64,000 nucleotides of DNA from Arion vulgaris (Eukaryota; Mollusca; Gastropoda; Stylommatophora; Arionidae), in contig CM036756.1 of assembly GCA_020796225.1 (NCBI GenBank), positions 63,231,644 to 63,295,643 on the forward strand. The letters run 5' to 3'. The notes below the pieces were generated by a model. The model was not told the DNA's origin and did not search any database. It saw only the letters and a program-made list of their open reading frames with translations. This document shows, in pieces, positions 55,255-64,000 of this stretch. Positions within the stretch are counted from its first letter, which is position 1. Every line of letters starts with the position of its first letter. Made by a program: the position numbers and the translations under genes.

Positions 55255-55525
55255 ATTTTGTAGCTAAATGAACTGATTTTTAGGGTCTCCCTAGGTCGTC
55301 CTTTCTGGAACCCTTTACATCCCACTTCAATGCCTGTTTTGTTATTCTTTGATCATTTCCTATCAAGGTGTGTCCAAGGTGTGAGCACATCTGATTTCTG
55401 CGATGCTTTTTCTTTACTAGGGTAGCTTATCTAGGTCCTACATCAGGCGCCTTTTTTGACATGCCTTTAGGTGGCAGTGGTACTACTCTTTGCTTCCTTA
55501 CGGGTCCCGGTACTACACGGGCGGT
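55255..55525 (-). mobile_element. RTE-like LINE end joined to a partial SINE-1
   Basis: AGGGTCTCCCTAGGTCGTCC and TTGATCATTTCCTATCAAGG (55280-55370) are a reversed LINE tail. From 55380, ATGCTTTTTCTTTACTAGGG to ACGGGTCCCGGTACTAC is the 5' half of SINE-1, reversed. Confidence 0.7.
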
Positions 55526-56782
55526 GAAACATGTACTATATAAGATGGCAAGAGATCATTTCTGTAAAAGATGTTTTTTATTCACTCTTTCAATGTACAG
55601 AAATATTTTTTGTTTAAAACAAAAAAAACTTTGTGTCTCCACTCTTTCAGTATTCAGAGTAATGTTTTCTTTAAATAAAAATTCCTTTTCCCTTTTTTCA
55701 ACGCAAGTATGCGTGTTTTGTTACAAAATGTTTTCTGTCCTCTCATTATACAGATATTCAGAGACCTGCTGTCTTTTGTTTCATTCCGTCTGTAGTTTAT
55801 TTTTAAACATCATTTAAAATAGAGAACAGTTTACGATAACGTGGGAGCAAGTGCAAAGGAAAGAATGTCACGTTTAATTCTGGTGAAAAAAAAAAATATT
55901 CCAGTTCAACATCAAAAACAAAACAAACGTCAACAAAAACTAGAATATGTTACAAAATATGAAACTGAAAGAAACCGGTTCAATGAAACATCTACAAGTC
56001 CAATGAGATTATATGGATCATCAGTTGAAATGAGGTATCATTTTTGTTTGTTTGCAATGAAATGTCAAAATTTGATGCAGGATGCAGTATATTTATTTAC
56101 TATGGGTGGGTGACTGGGCTTCAAACTAGATGTGGGGTATAAATGTGAAAGATAGCATCTCAGGTGGCGGTAAATCTATACGTGATACTCCTTACATTCG
56201 TGCTACGAGTGTTGCTGATTTCGTCAAGATTTGGTTGTGTCAGGAATGAGAATCTACTAAGAGTGGGCGGATAATGAGTTTAATAGCAGAAGTGACGAAC
56301 GGTTCTGCTGTCCTGAATTATTGCCCTTTGTATCACGAAAAATAAGGTAACGTTTCTCGGGGCCTCCGATAACACACGTTGCCAGGGGCTACGTGTTTCC
56401 TTAACTACCAGTCGCTTACTCCACAGATTTGAACAAAAATAAAATAAAAATGCTGAAAAGGTGAGAACATTTTTATTTCTAAAACAATTATAATTATAGG
56501 AATTGTTTTTGGTGGTTTATTTTACTTTGTGTGTGGGTTTACGCGTTTGTTTGCTTGTTTGCAGGTACAGAGGCGTATCTAACTATAAGTTAACACATTT
56601 TTATTATCGAGCAGCTGTTGGTGCTCGTCTTTGTCTGAAGCGTCAAAGAGAAGTTAATTGTTGTCTAAATAGAAACAATAGATTCTGGCAAGAAAAACAA
56701 TCCACGTAAACATTTAGAAAAATACAATTTGGTTTTCTTTTGTAAACATGGAGAATGAAGGTTAACGAGGACATGGTCTAAA
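55526..56782. other. AT-rich stretch without recognised features
   Basis: Short frames at 55461-55817 and 55841-56113 show no motif, and their composition is that of the surroundings. I see no element boundary. Confidence 0.4.
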
Positions 56783-57242
56783 CCAGCGTTTCAAAAAGTG
56801 GGCGGTACCGCCTTCTCTCTCCCCCAGTGGCCGCTGAAGCGTTCTAGGGGGGCGATAGTGGGATTAGAGGAATTTGGGTGGTGTTCAGGCGATTAGATGT
56901 CGGTGGCTCCTTAAAGAAGAAATTACTAATAAATATTTTAAAATAAATTAATTTCGTGATTTTGCGATTGAATAGTCATTTAAACTTTGAATTCTGCATT
57001 TAAACTCATCTTATGCCCGTCTTATACGATCCAATTTTTCATCAATTTTCTTTTTCATGCATATATTCATTTGAAAATCGACCATGTATGACAGAAATAT
57101 ATATCAATTTTTATGTCGAAGAGAAAATATAGCACGTAAATATATATGGGGAGGACGTTGGTAAACTGTTATAATATGGAGGGCGTTACAATGTTCATGT
57201 TGCGCAAAGTGGGCGGTAGGCTGAAAAAGTGTGGGAATCTAT
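56783..57242. mobile_element. Probable non-autonomous hAT relic
   Basis: It starts CCAGCGTTTCAAAAAGTGGG and ends GAAAAAGTGTGGGAATCTAT, echoing the cagcgtttctcaa/ttgggaacc termini of ZBED-type hAT elements. The flanks GGTCTAAA and GGTCCACA may be an 8 bp target duplication with two changes. The interior is AT-rich with no transposase. Confidence 0.55.
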
Positions 57243-57630
57243 GGTCCACACACGTCCTCTTCAGATTATGAGATGTAGTACTGCAATATATATTACTAAA
57301 GTCCATTGATCATCAGGTAATCTATTTGGTTTGATATGTGTTGTTAGATGAGTACTATGTTTATTTATGGATTACTTTCTTTCTTATTCTTGTTTTGTTC
57401 GATTTCTATTCTGTCTCACATCGTTAGGTTAAGGCGAAATTTCTATAACTGACTCTTGTGTGCCTTTCGTGCATAATATCATCCACTGCATCTGTTATTT
57501 TTGTGCTCCGTCTTTTACGTGGACCACCTTTTACCGTGTATTCACTGTTTCTGAGTAGCATTGCTCTTTGAGACTCATTGGTCACTGTCTATAATTATAA
57601 GATTCCCAAAAATGCTTGCTCATTTTCCAT

Positions 57631-57853
57631 GTTTCCAAACCATATCTCTCTCTCTCTCGTTCCCGTTTCCAAACCATATCTCTCTCTCTCTCTCGTTCCC
57701 GTTTCCAAACCATATCTCTCTCTCTCTCGTTCCCGTTTCCAAACCATATCTCTCTCTCTCTCGTTCCCGTTTCCAAACCATATATATCTCTCTCTCTCGT
57801 TCCCGTTTCCAAACCATATCTCTCTCTCTCGTTCCCGTTTCCAAACCATATAA
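57631..57853. repeat. 32-36 bp minisatellite with embedded (TC)n
   Basis: GTTTCCAAACCATA plus a TCTCTC run plus GTTCCC recurs seven times. Spacing varies (34, 36, 34, 34, 36, 32) because the TC run length changes. Confidence 0.93.
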
Positions 57854-57861
57854 AACGCCCA

Positions 57862-58166
57862 TGTGTTGCCGGGGCTCGCAAAGGGCAAAGAATATAATAA
57901 TGCGACCTACAAGGCCTTAAAGCGACTGAGGTAGGGGACTAGGAAGCTACTCTATAAACAAAAACATGCATGAAATTGATTGTGCTGACCTACTTGTAGT
58001 GTATAATTGCAAACATACAATCGATATTAGGTTCAGATCACATACAAATCACAAATAGTGATTAACAAGTGGTTGATATGGAACGTTTGAAGAAGAAGAA
58101 GAAAGATCACAAATAGTGGTTAACAAGTGGTTGATATGGAACGTTTGAAGAAGAAGAAGAAAGATA
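57862..58166 (+). mobile_element. SINE-1 copy with duplicated tail
   Basis: GCCGGGGCTCGCAAAGGGCA starts the head. AAGCGACTGAGGTAGGGGAC and ACAAGTGGTTGATATGGAAC follow. The last ~60 bp, ending in GAAGAAGAAGAAAGA, is present twice in tandem. Confidence 0.85.
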
Positions 58167-58261
58167 ACCATAGCAAAATATATAATACATACAGTATGTG
58201 ATCATTCTCATTTTTAGTTTATATGTTTAGTTTATGTATATCATGTTTCTGGAAATAACAA

Positions 58262-58440
58262 TACTAGAGGGCAGGGTCCCATGACGCAGAGGCAGACCAA
58301 GAAGAAAATGGCTACAAGATATTAAAGAAACCATGAACATGACCATCGACGAAGTGGGTTAACTGGCTAGAGACAGAGTGAATTTCAGATGTGCTGCAAA
58401 GAGAGCAACGTCCTATGAAGGATACGCACCTTGATGATGA
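58262..58440 (+). mobile_element. RTE-like LINE 3' end
   Basis: AGAGGGCAGGGTCCCATGAC starts a segment encoding RRGRPRRKWLQDIKETMNMT and RVNFRCAAKRATSYEGY. Reverse counterpart at 36100-36300. Confidence 0.8.
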
Positions 58441-58689
58441 TATCATGTATACCATATATATGTTTAGATATTAGTAGCCTGTTTATATTATTAAATGTAC
58501 TATTTAGTTATTACTGTTATCTTCCCAATCTCTTATTGTTTTACATATGTCATCATTTGTAAACGTATGTTCTAGGTATGTGATACTGTTTCCTTGCTTC
58601 AGTGATTCTTGGTGTATTTTATATTTATGAAAAAATTAATTTGCTAATTTTTATATCCAATGCTGTATTAGTCCTAACAGATGCAAGCG

Positions 58690-59090
58690 AAAGTGTGGTA
58701 ATAGCTTAAGAGATTGAAAATAAAATGATTGCATTTGAAAATAGATGTCTGCGAAAAATAATTTAAACAAAATGAAATGAAATCAGGTGTGGTGATGAAA
58801 AATATATGTTCAATTACAGTAACAACTGTAAAAGGAAAGAGAAGATGGAGATATGTTGGACATACTTTTAGACGAAATAATCAAAGAATCATAAAGCAGT
58901 CATTTAAGTGGGAAACAAATCTTTCAAGAAATGAAGGGCGCCATAGAGAAACCCATAAACGAACTATTTTATACACTGAAAAAAGCAAAAGCTATCTGAC
59001 TAAGCTCCATATATGAGATTGAACGAGTTTCCCATCATAGAGCAGTTTGGAGAAATTAATAGCAAACCCTATATAACGTATAACGGTAGG
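58690..59090 (+). mobile_element. RTE-like LINE tail fragment
   Basis: An open frame at 58777-59016 holds VKGKRRWRYVGHTFRRNNQR and IIKQSFKWE, the counterpart of the 37200-37080 region on the other strand. Confidence 0.78.
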
Positions 59091-59109
59091 AGAGGAATAC
59101 ATTGAGTTT

Positions 59110-59190
59110 AGATGATCAATTATCTTCAGTCAGAGATGAAAGTTTCAGAGGCGGAATTCAGTTAGAGATGAAAGTTTCAGAGGCGGAACA
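59110..59190. repeat. Short direct duplication
   Basis: AGAGATGAAAGTTTCAGAGG plus CGGAA occurs at 59132 and again at 59164. Confidence 0.85.
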
Positions 59191-59374
59191 CTTGCACATT
59201 AGTTCCGTAGACGATTTCAAATGTCCTCAACTCAGGAAGTTCAGCGACCCACTATCAGCTGTGTGACTGAGAAGTTGACTGTACCTAGAATTAAACATAG
59301 CACTTTAAAAAATGTAGATTCAGCTGATTATGAATATTCTACGTAACTTCGTAAAATTGAAATCTATACAAAAA

Positions 59375-59800
59375 TATCCCCTCTCTCTCTCCTTTTCTCT
59401 ATCTTTTTCCTAATCCTTATCGTTTCCTCTCCGTATCTCTCTCGTTCCCTCTCGTCCTTTCCTCTATCTCCTTCTTTCTCTCTCTGTGTTTCTCCACCCT
59501 GCTTTTGTCCCTCTCTCCAATCAATCTTCCTCTCTGCACCTATCTCCCTTTCTCTCCCTCCCCACAATACTGTCACCTATGTCTATCTCTCTATCTCTCA
59601 CAGACACCCATCAAATCCACTGAGACACACACATCATACAAACACATCACAGCCCTACCACACATTCACAGACATACACTCAAGCCCACTAATTAAACTC
59701 ATACACATGCCATGCACACATCACTACACGTTCAGTCATCAGTAACACAAAGACACGCAAGCAAGCACATCGCACGTAGACAATACATCTACACTTGAAC
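59375..59800. repeat. CT-rich then CA-rich low-complexity sequence
   Basis: Pyrimidine-rich TCTCTC runs (59380-59600) change to ACACAC-type sequence (59600-59770). Apparent frames reflect composition only. Confidence 0.85.
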
Positions 59801-60054
59801 GCCTTTCAATCTCTGTTGTAAATACAAATTACAGTGTTGGCTCACATTCACTAGAGATATAATTTGCCAGTGTCTGTCAGCAATACCAGAATTTAATCAC
59901 ACATTTTAACAGCGTTTAGTGAAAGCTCTATAGCGAATCTAATTGTAAAACTGATTGACATGGGTTGTATGCCAAAAGTTTTATAGTCGTGAAGTTTTGG
60001 TTAGGAGTTTTGTGGATGTTGAGTGAGGTACGGCTCATACCTTCAGCTCCAAAG

Positions 60055-60490
60055 GTAATCTATATGGTGTAGAGGTTAGATACTCGCCTCTTGTTCTAAA
60101 GATATTCGGTTCGTTCGTTCGTGGAGCCATTGGTATATTTTCCCACACATCCCTGATCTAAGTGTAGGTGAGATCGAGTTCCTAGTCCTATCGGAGACGG
60201 ACGATAAAATGGAGGTCCCGTGTTCAAGTTGAGCACGTAAAAGAACCATTGTCAGTTCAAAATCAAGAGGAGTAGTTTGGAAAGCCGCTGCCCGGGAAAA
60301 ATTCATTAGAAACAAATTCAACATAAAATTCATGCAAAATGTTCTTACCATCTTTTAACTTACACCAGTAACCCTCACTGGTTCCTCGGAGTTTGTGCAC
60401 TGCCGCTGAGATATTCCTGTGAAAGAAAGAGATAAGAGCACACATCGTTACTCACCAAAGTGCAATGATATTGGTCCTATCAATCAATAT
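60055..60490 (+). mobile_element. SINE-4 copy, longest
   Basis: The head ATGGTGTAGAGGTTAGATAC has box A character, and TTCGGTTCGTTCG stands where box B belongs. The body has GTGTAGGTGAGATCGAGTTC and CTATCGGAGACGGACGATAA. The 3' end is CTCACCAAAGTGCAATGATA and then AATCAAT. Confidence 0.82.
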
Positions 60491-60499
60491 TCAATCCAA

Positions 60500-60720
60500 A
60501 AGTAATCGATTCGCATCCTATGTGCAGAGATTGCGCTATTCCCAGTGATCCCTGCTATTAGAGTAGGGAGATTGAGGCATAGTCCTATCAAAGACGAGCG
60601 ACCGAACATGGCTTCCGTGTACAAGTTGAGCATGTATAAGAACCATTGACAGCTGAGTATTGTTAAGAGTGGGCTGGAAAACTACTCCTACAAGGAATAA
60701 TTAATAGTAAAAATAATTCT
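60500..60720 (+). mobile_element. Second SINE-4 copy in tandem
   Basis: TCGATTCGCATCCTATGTGC, TAGTCCTATCAAAGACGAGC and ACAAGTTGAGCATGTATAAG repeat 60110-60250. Same orientation, immediately after the first copy. Confidence 0.75.
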
Positions 60721-61019
60721 TTAAGAAATTAGTTATCTAAACATTACATATTACATTAATTTATTCCAAGAAACTACACTCCTATCCTTTTTGATACTGT
60801 CTCTTCTCATACCACACAATAAATGTATACATGTTAAATGTTAAGTGTAAATATGTTAGGTATATATTTGATTATTATTGTTTTATCAGTTTTTTCAACA
60901 TTTCTAGTTTGTCATATTTATTTTATTTGTTTGTTTTTAAGTCACATATTTTTATTTTTGGGCAGGAATTTTTCGTCTAACCGTACTTATGACATATGGG
61001 CTGTCTTAATCTAGTCTTT

Positions 61020-61285
61020 TGTTGTATCTTTTGCTCGATAAAGGCTTTTTGGTCGAAACGTCGCTGTTTCTTTTTTTTATGTTGTAAAACTGCAAAACTT
61101 TGTTTTTAGGTGTTTCGTCTTTGCTATCTTTTACACTCGATATAGAGAAAGATTGCAGTAAAACTATATAGCAATGGCGAAACACGTAACAACAAAGTAC
61201 TGTGGTTTTATAAAATACAAAACAATAACCAGACAGAGCAACGTTTCGACCAAAAGGCCTTTATCAAGCAAACTATTCAACAGTT
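61020..61285. repeat. Inverted repeat with GTCGAAACGT ends
   Basis: GATAAAGGCTTTTTGGTCGA (61031) is inverted as TCGACCAAAAGGCCTTTATC (61247). The arms, about 100 bp each, face outward from about 61130. A third, single copy is at 62872-62995. Confidence 0.8.
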
Positions 61286-61974
61286 GTGACGAATTTCACA
61301 GCACACTACATAGACCTCGACAAAAATATCCCAACTGTATTAAAATGAAAATCTGTGACTGAAAACGAATAACAAAATAAATGCAAAAACTAAAAGTGGA
61401 AAAAGAAGATAAACAATAAAAATCATATATATATATATATACATATTTATGTATAACTTATATACATTTAACATATACACATTTAGAATATGGACATGAG
61501 AAAGAAAGTACTAAGAAGCATAGAAATGTGAGTCATGATGTTGCAAGTTACCATATAACCAAAAAAAACCACGATTCTCTAGAGCAAATCGAATTCGATC
61601 ATCAGAGGAATATGATAGGATGGCTGTAACCTCGACATCGCGAGCTCCCAAATGATCAGTTCCATTGAAATGAGTGGCTACAGGGGTCAAATAGCGTTAG
61701 CGTACATCATACAAGTATTGGCGTTCCTAAAGTTGCGTTCTAATGCCTAATGAAACTGCCTTCCCAAGAAAAACCTGGCACGGTACTGTTGCACTGACAA
61801 CTAACATGCCCGGAAAAAAGGGCGCGCATGACGTTGGCGAGCGCAACATCTAAGTTGCGTTTATAGTGCCAAATGAAACGTCGCTCTGGATTATTTGTGC
61901 GCAACCCCAGTCCAGTGTTTCCCAGGGCTAGTGAAATGCCGAGTAGAAACTGTAAATGGCCAAGTGCCGACACG
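61286..61974. other. Sequence without recognised features
   Basis: It contains a (TA)n run at 61425-61441. No gene or element is recognised. Confidence 0.4.
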
Positions 61975-62595
61975 CGTCTCGAAAAGGCTTAAAATGTTCC
62001 TACTCCGGAATAAACTCAAGGTGGCTAGAAAAGTAAGACCGACAATGTAAAAGTTTGTCAGGTCGTCCAAATCCAAACATTGGCGAAGATTGACACTTTT
62101 CACGGTGTGTTACACGAGTAAGCTGCCATCCCAAGCACAGATCATACGAAAATCAATTAAACAGCTGAAAATTAACGAGCCGAGACAAGCTTAAGTGACC
62201 AAATGACTGAGAAATGTTCCTAATCCGGAACGACCTCACATTGTCAGAAAGAGTGCACAGTGTAGACATATTCTTAGGCGTAGATCATAAAGCCTAAATA
62301 TACGGTGAAACATGTTTGTTAAAGAGCAATGAACACACAGAGCAGCCTAGAAGGGTTATAAATGTTTCTATACGAGAACGACATCACCCAGTCAGAAAAG
62401 TCATAAAGTAGTAAATACTCTTTGGTGTAGATCAAACCAAAATATACGACATCAAAGATCATTAAAGAGTGTTTATCATACGACGCAACAGGAACACCAT
62501 ACTCCGTCAGCACAGGCTGCAGGACAAAAGGCTCTATGGCGTAGATCCAAACACAAATATACGGCGTTAAACGGATTATTAAAGAGAACTTGTAT
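61975..62595. repeat. Degenerate tandem repeat, ~115-145 bp period
   Basis: GTAGATCATAAAGCCTAAAT (62281), GTAGATCAAACCAAAATATA (62425) and GTAGATCCAAACACAAATAT (62541) head similar units that include ATATACG and ATTAAAGAG. Upstream halves share ATGTTCCTACTCCGGAA / ATGTTCCTAATCCGGAA. Confidence 0.65.
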
Positions 62596-62739
62596 ACACG
62601 AAAGGAAGGGGAAGTGTGAGGAACTGACTGTCATCGAGACAGACTAAAAAAATTCCCGTAGGAGAAAATTGAAAGTCCTAACCTACACTGTATGATACCA
62701 TACACAAGTAGGGACCTTCTTAACAGGGGTTCAACGTTA

Positions 62740-62823
62740 GTCGTTCTTGTCAAAGATCAGTTATATATCACAATAAGAATGATTAAATTGGTTGCATTGA
62801 AGAACTAACGCGAAGAAGAAGAT
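62740..62823 (+). mobile_element. SINE-1 variant 3' end
   Basis: TTCTTGTCAAAGATCAGTTA and AGAACTAACGCGAAGAAGAA match the 3' end at 63400-63480. Confidence 0.7.
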
Positions 62824-62871
62824 TTGCGTACCGTGTAATAAATGAATTTCTTAACTTCTGTTGTATACTTT

Positions 62872-62995
62872 GCTTGATAACGGCTTTTGGTCAAAACGTT
62901 GCATGCTGTGTATTGTTATTGTTTTTGTATGTTGTAAAACTACAGTACTTTGTTTTTACGTGTCTCACCATTGCTACATAGTTTTACTGCAGTCT
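62872..62995 (+). repeat. Third copy of the 61020 repeat arm
   Basis: CTTGATAACGGCTTTTGGTC, then TTGTAAAACTACAGTACTTT and AGTTTTACTGCAGTCTT match the arms at 61020-61285. Confidence 0.8.
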
Positions 62996-62999
62996 TCCC

Positions 63000-63150
63000 C
63001 TTTTATAAAAGAATGAGAAAATTGAAGTATTTTCATCAAATAAGACCATCATGGAAGATGGCATACAGTAGCCTTTAGTAGGACTGATCCGAATGACTGT
63101 TAGGACGACACATTCTGCTCAAGATAAGCTACTTGGTGACGACTGAAAGC
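63000..63150 (+). mobile_element. RTE-like LINE tail scrap
   Basis: AAGAATGAGAAAATTGAAGT and GATAAGCTACTTGGTGACGA resemble 34070-34310, with large gaps. Confidence 0.5.
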
Positions 63151-63225
63151 GTGCTCGCCATTTACCAAATGCTTGGTAAGGATCTGTACTTTCTTCATCA
63201 AGATGAGAGTTTAGACATAATTACG

Positions 63226-63483
63226 CCCGAGTGGTTACCGGGGCCCAAATTTGGAGTGGAAAGAATAGAACCACTGTTTCTTGCCTCGCATGTCGTAAGA
63301 GGCGACTAAGGAGGTTTGGCTGAAATCGGATGCTCATGTCCTAAACTTGTAGAAATATATGCGTTTAGGGGCCTACCAAACCAATGTGCAACGTATACAC
63401 GTTCTTGGCAAAGATCAAACATATCACAAAGAGTGATTAAAATTGGTTGTAAAGAACGAACGCAAAGAAGAAGAAGAAGAAGA
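63226..63483 (+). mobile_element. SINE-1 variant copy, full length
   Basis: GCCCGAGTGGTTACCGGGGC, GCATGTCGTAAGAGGCGACT, CCAATGTGCAACGTATACAC and ACGCAAAGAAGAAGAAGAAG give head, core, body and GAA tail. Near-identical to 7797-8045. Confidence 0.9.
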
Positions 63484-63587
63484 GACATAACCAGACGTAT
63501 ATGATTTTACCAGAGCAATGGACTTCTTTTGTATTTCTATTTTTTGTTGCTTTTTCGCTAACAGTGAAACATAGTGCTTCAACTTAG

Positions 63588-63670
63588 TTTCTTCTTCTTC
63601 TTCTTCATTCCACATCAGTCACTTGTTTAATCACTTTTTGTTGTCTGTATGTGATTTGTGCAGTGTTTGT
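63588..63670 (-). mobile_element. SINE-1 3' tail, reversed
   Basis: TTTCTTCTTCTTCTTCTTCA, then ACTTGTTTAATCAC and TGTATGTGATTTG are the reverse of the SINE-1 end. Confidence 0.7.
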
Positions 63671-64000
63671 GATTGGAGAGTAGTAGTGATGCATGGCTCA
63701 AAAATAAAAACAGAAAAAACACCATCACATATGGAGGCAAAAAATAGGGCAGATAGATCATCTTATTATCAGCTCCAGTTTCACCTACATCAACTGTGGT
63801 AAAGATTGCCCCTCTAAAACAGGCCATTACAGCCACAAGAGACGTTGTGATACAGCACATAACAAACTACGTGACGCAAAACCGTCTATCTCCTGAGACA
63901 AATAGAACAATGATGATGTGAGTTATGCCTAGTGCATGCGTTCATTGCGCCAGCTAAGCGCTTAAAGTCCCATAAGCCAGCGTATCCAGCTTATGTATGT
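63671..64000. other. Window end without recognised features
   Basis: A small minus-strand frame at 63627-63860 lacks motifs. Nothing else is seen. Confidence 0.4.

Noticed and set aside
55461..56113. Two consecutive frames of 118 and 90 codons as a small gene
   Set aside because: The first overlaps a reversed SINE-1; the second has no start context, splice signals or similarity that I recognise.
57560..57920. Several 80-119 codon frames on both strands
   Set aside because: They translate the (TC)n minisatellite as Ser/Leu or Arg/Glu runs.

Overview
This is eukaryotic, repeat-rich, AT-rich DNA. The genes have introns with GT-AG boundaries, and the window is full of 5'-truncated LINEs, tRNA-derived SINEs with Pol III box A/B sequences, MITEs and tandem arrays. 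One SINE family carries a GTCGTAAGAGGCGAC-type core that I associate with molluscs, and the LINE tails look like those I know from molluscan genomes. My best guess is a lophotrochozoan, probably a gastropod mollusc. The species cannot be fixed from the sequence alone.

Only one host gene is convincing. It lies on the minus strand from 30562 (ATG) to 2012 (stop) and is an LST-2/ZFYVE28 homologue (lateral signalling target 2), an endosomal FYVE protein that restrains EGFR signalling. I placed 13 coding exons by conserved peptides, reading phase and GT-AG sites: 30527-30562, 26351-26629, 23956-24105, 22592-22644, 21321-21410, 18494-18583, 16521-16622, 14242-15293, 10934-12442, 7431-7591, 5473-5679, 3525-3628 and 2012-2146. 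The model is about 1,322 codons. It has a conserved N-terminal domain (exons 1-8 start), a long Ser/Thr-rich linker (exons 8-9), a short conserved segment (exons 10-11) and a C-terminal FYVE finger with all eight zinc ligands (exons 12-13). Exon 9 is broken by what looks like one missing base near 11955-11985.

The introns (2147-30526) are packed with repeats. Tandem arrays sit beside exons: 40 bp units run right up to the exon 10 splice donor, 92 bp units lie beside exon 6, and 64 bp and ~25 bp units lie on either side of exon 4. The rest is LINE tails and SINEs, some nested.

From 30563 to 64000, upstream of the gene, I find no host gene. This part holds more LINE tails, a Tc1/mariner-type MITE (33575-33831), a hAT-type MITE (39172-39327), a probable hAT relic (56783-57242), a 2.2 kb inverted-repeat-bounded block with a GC-rich core (43317-45518), large minisatellites (36 bp at 39660-41175; 42 bp at 53400-54755), a SINE whose internal parts have been tandemly multiplied (50710-51265), and many microsatellites. 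I see no CRISPR array, operon, rRNA gene or stand-alone tRNA gene. Family labels SINE-1 to SINE-7 and RH-LINE are mine, defined only by similarity among copies inside this window.
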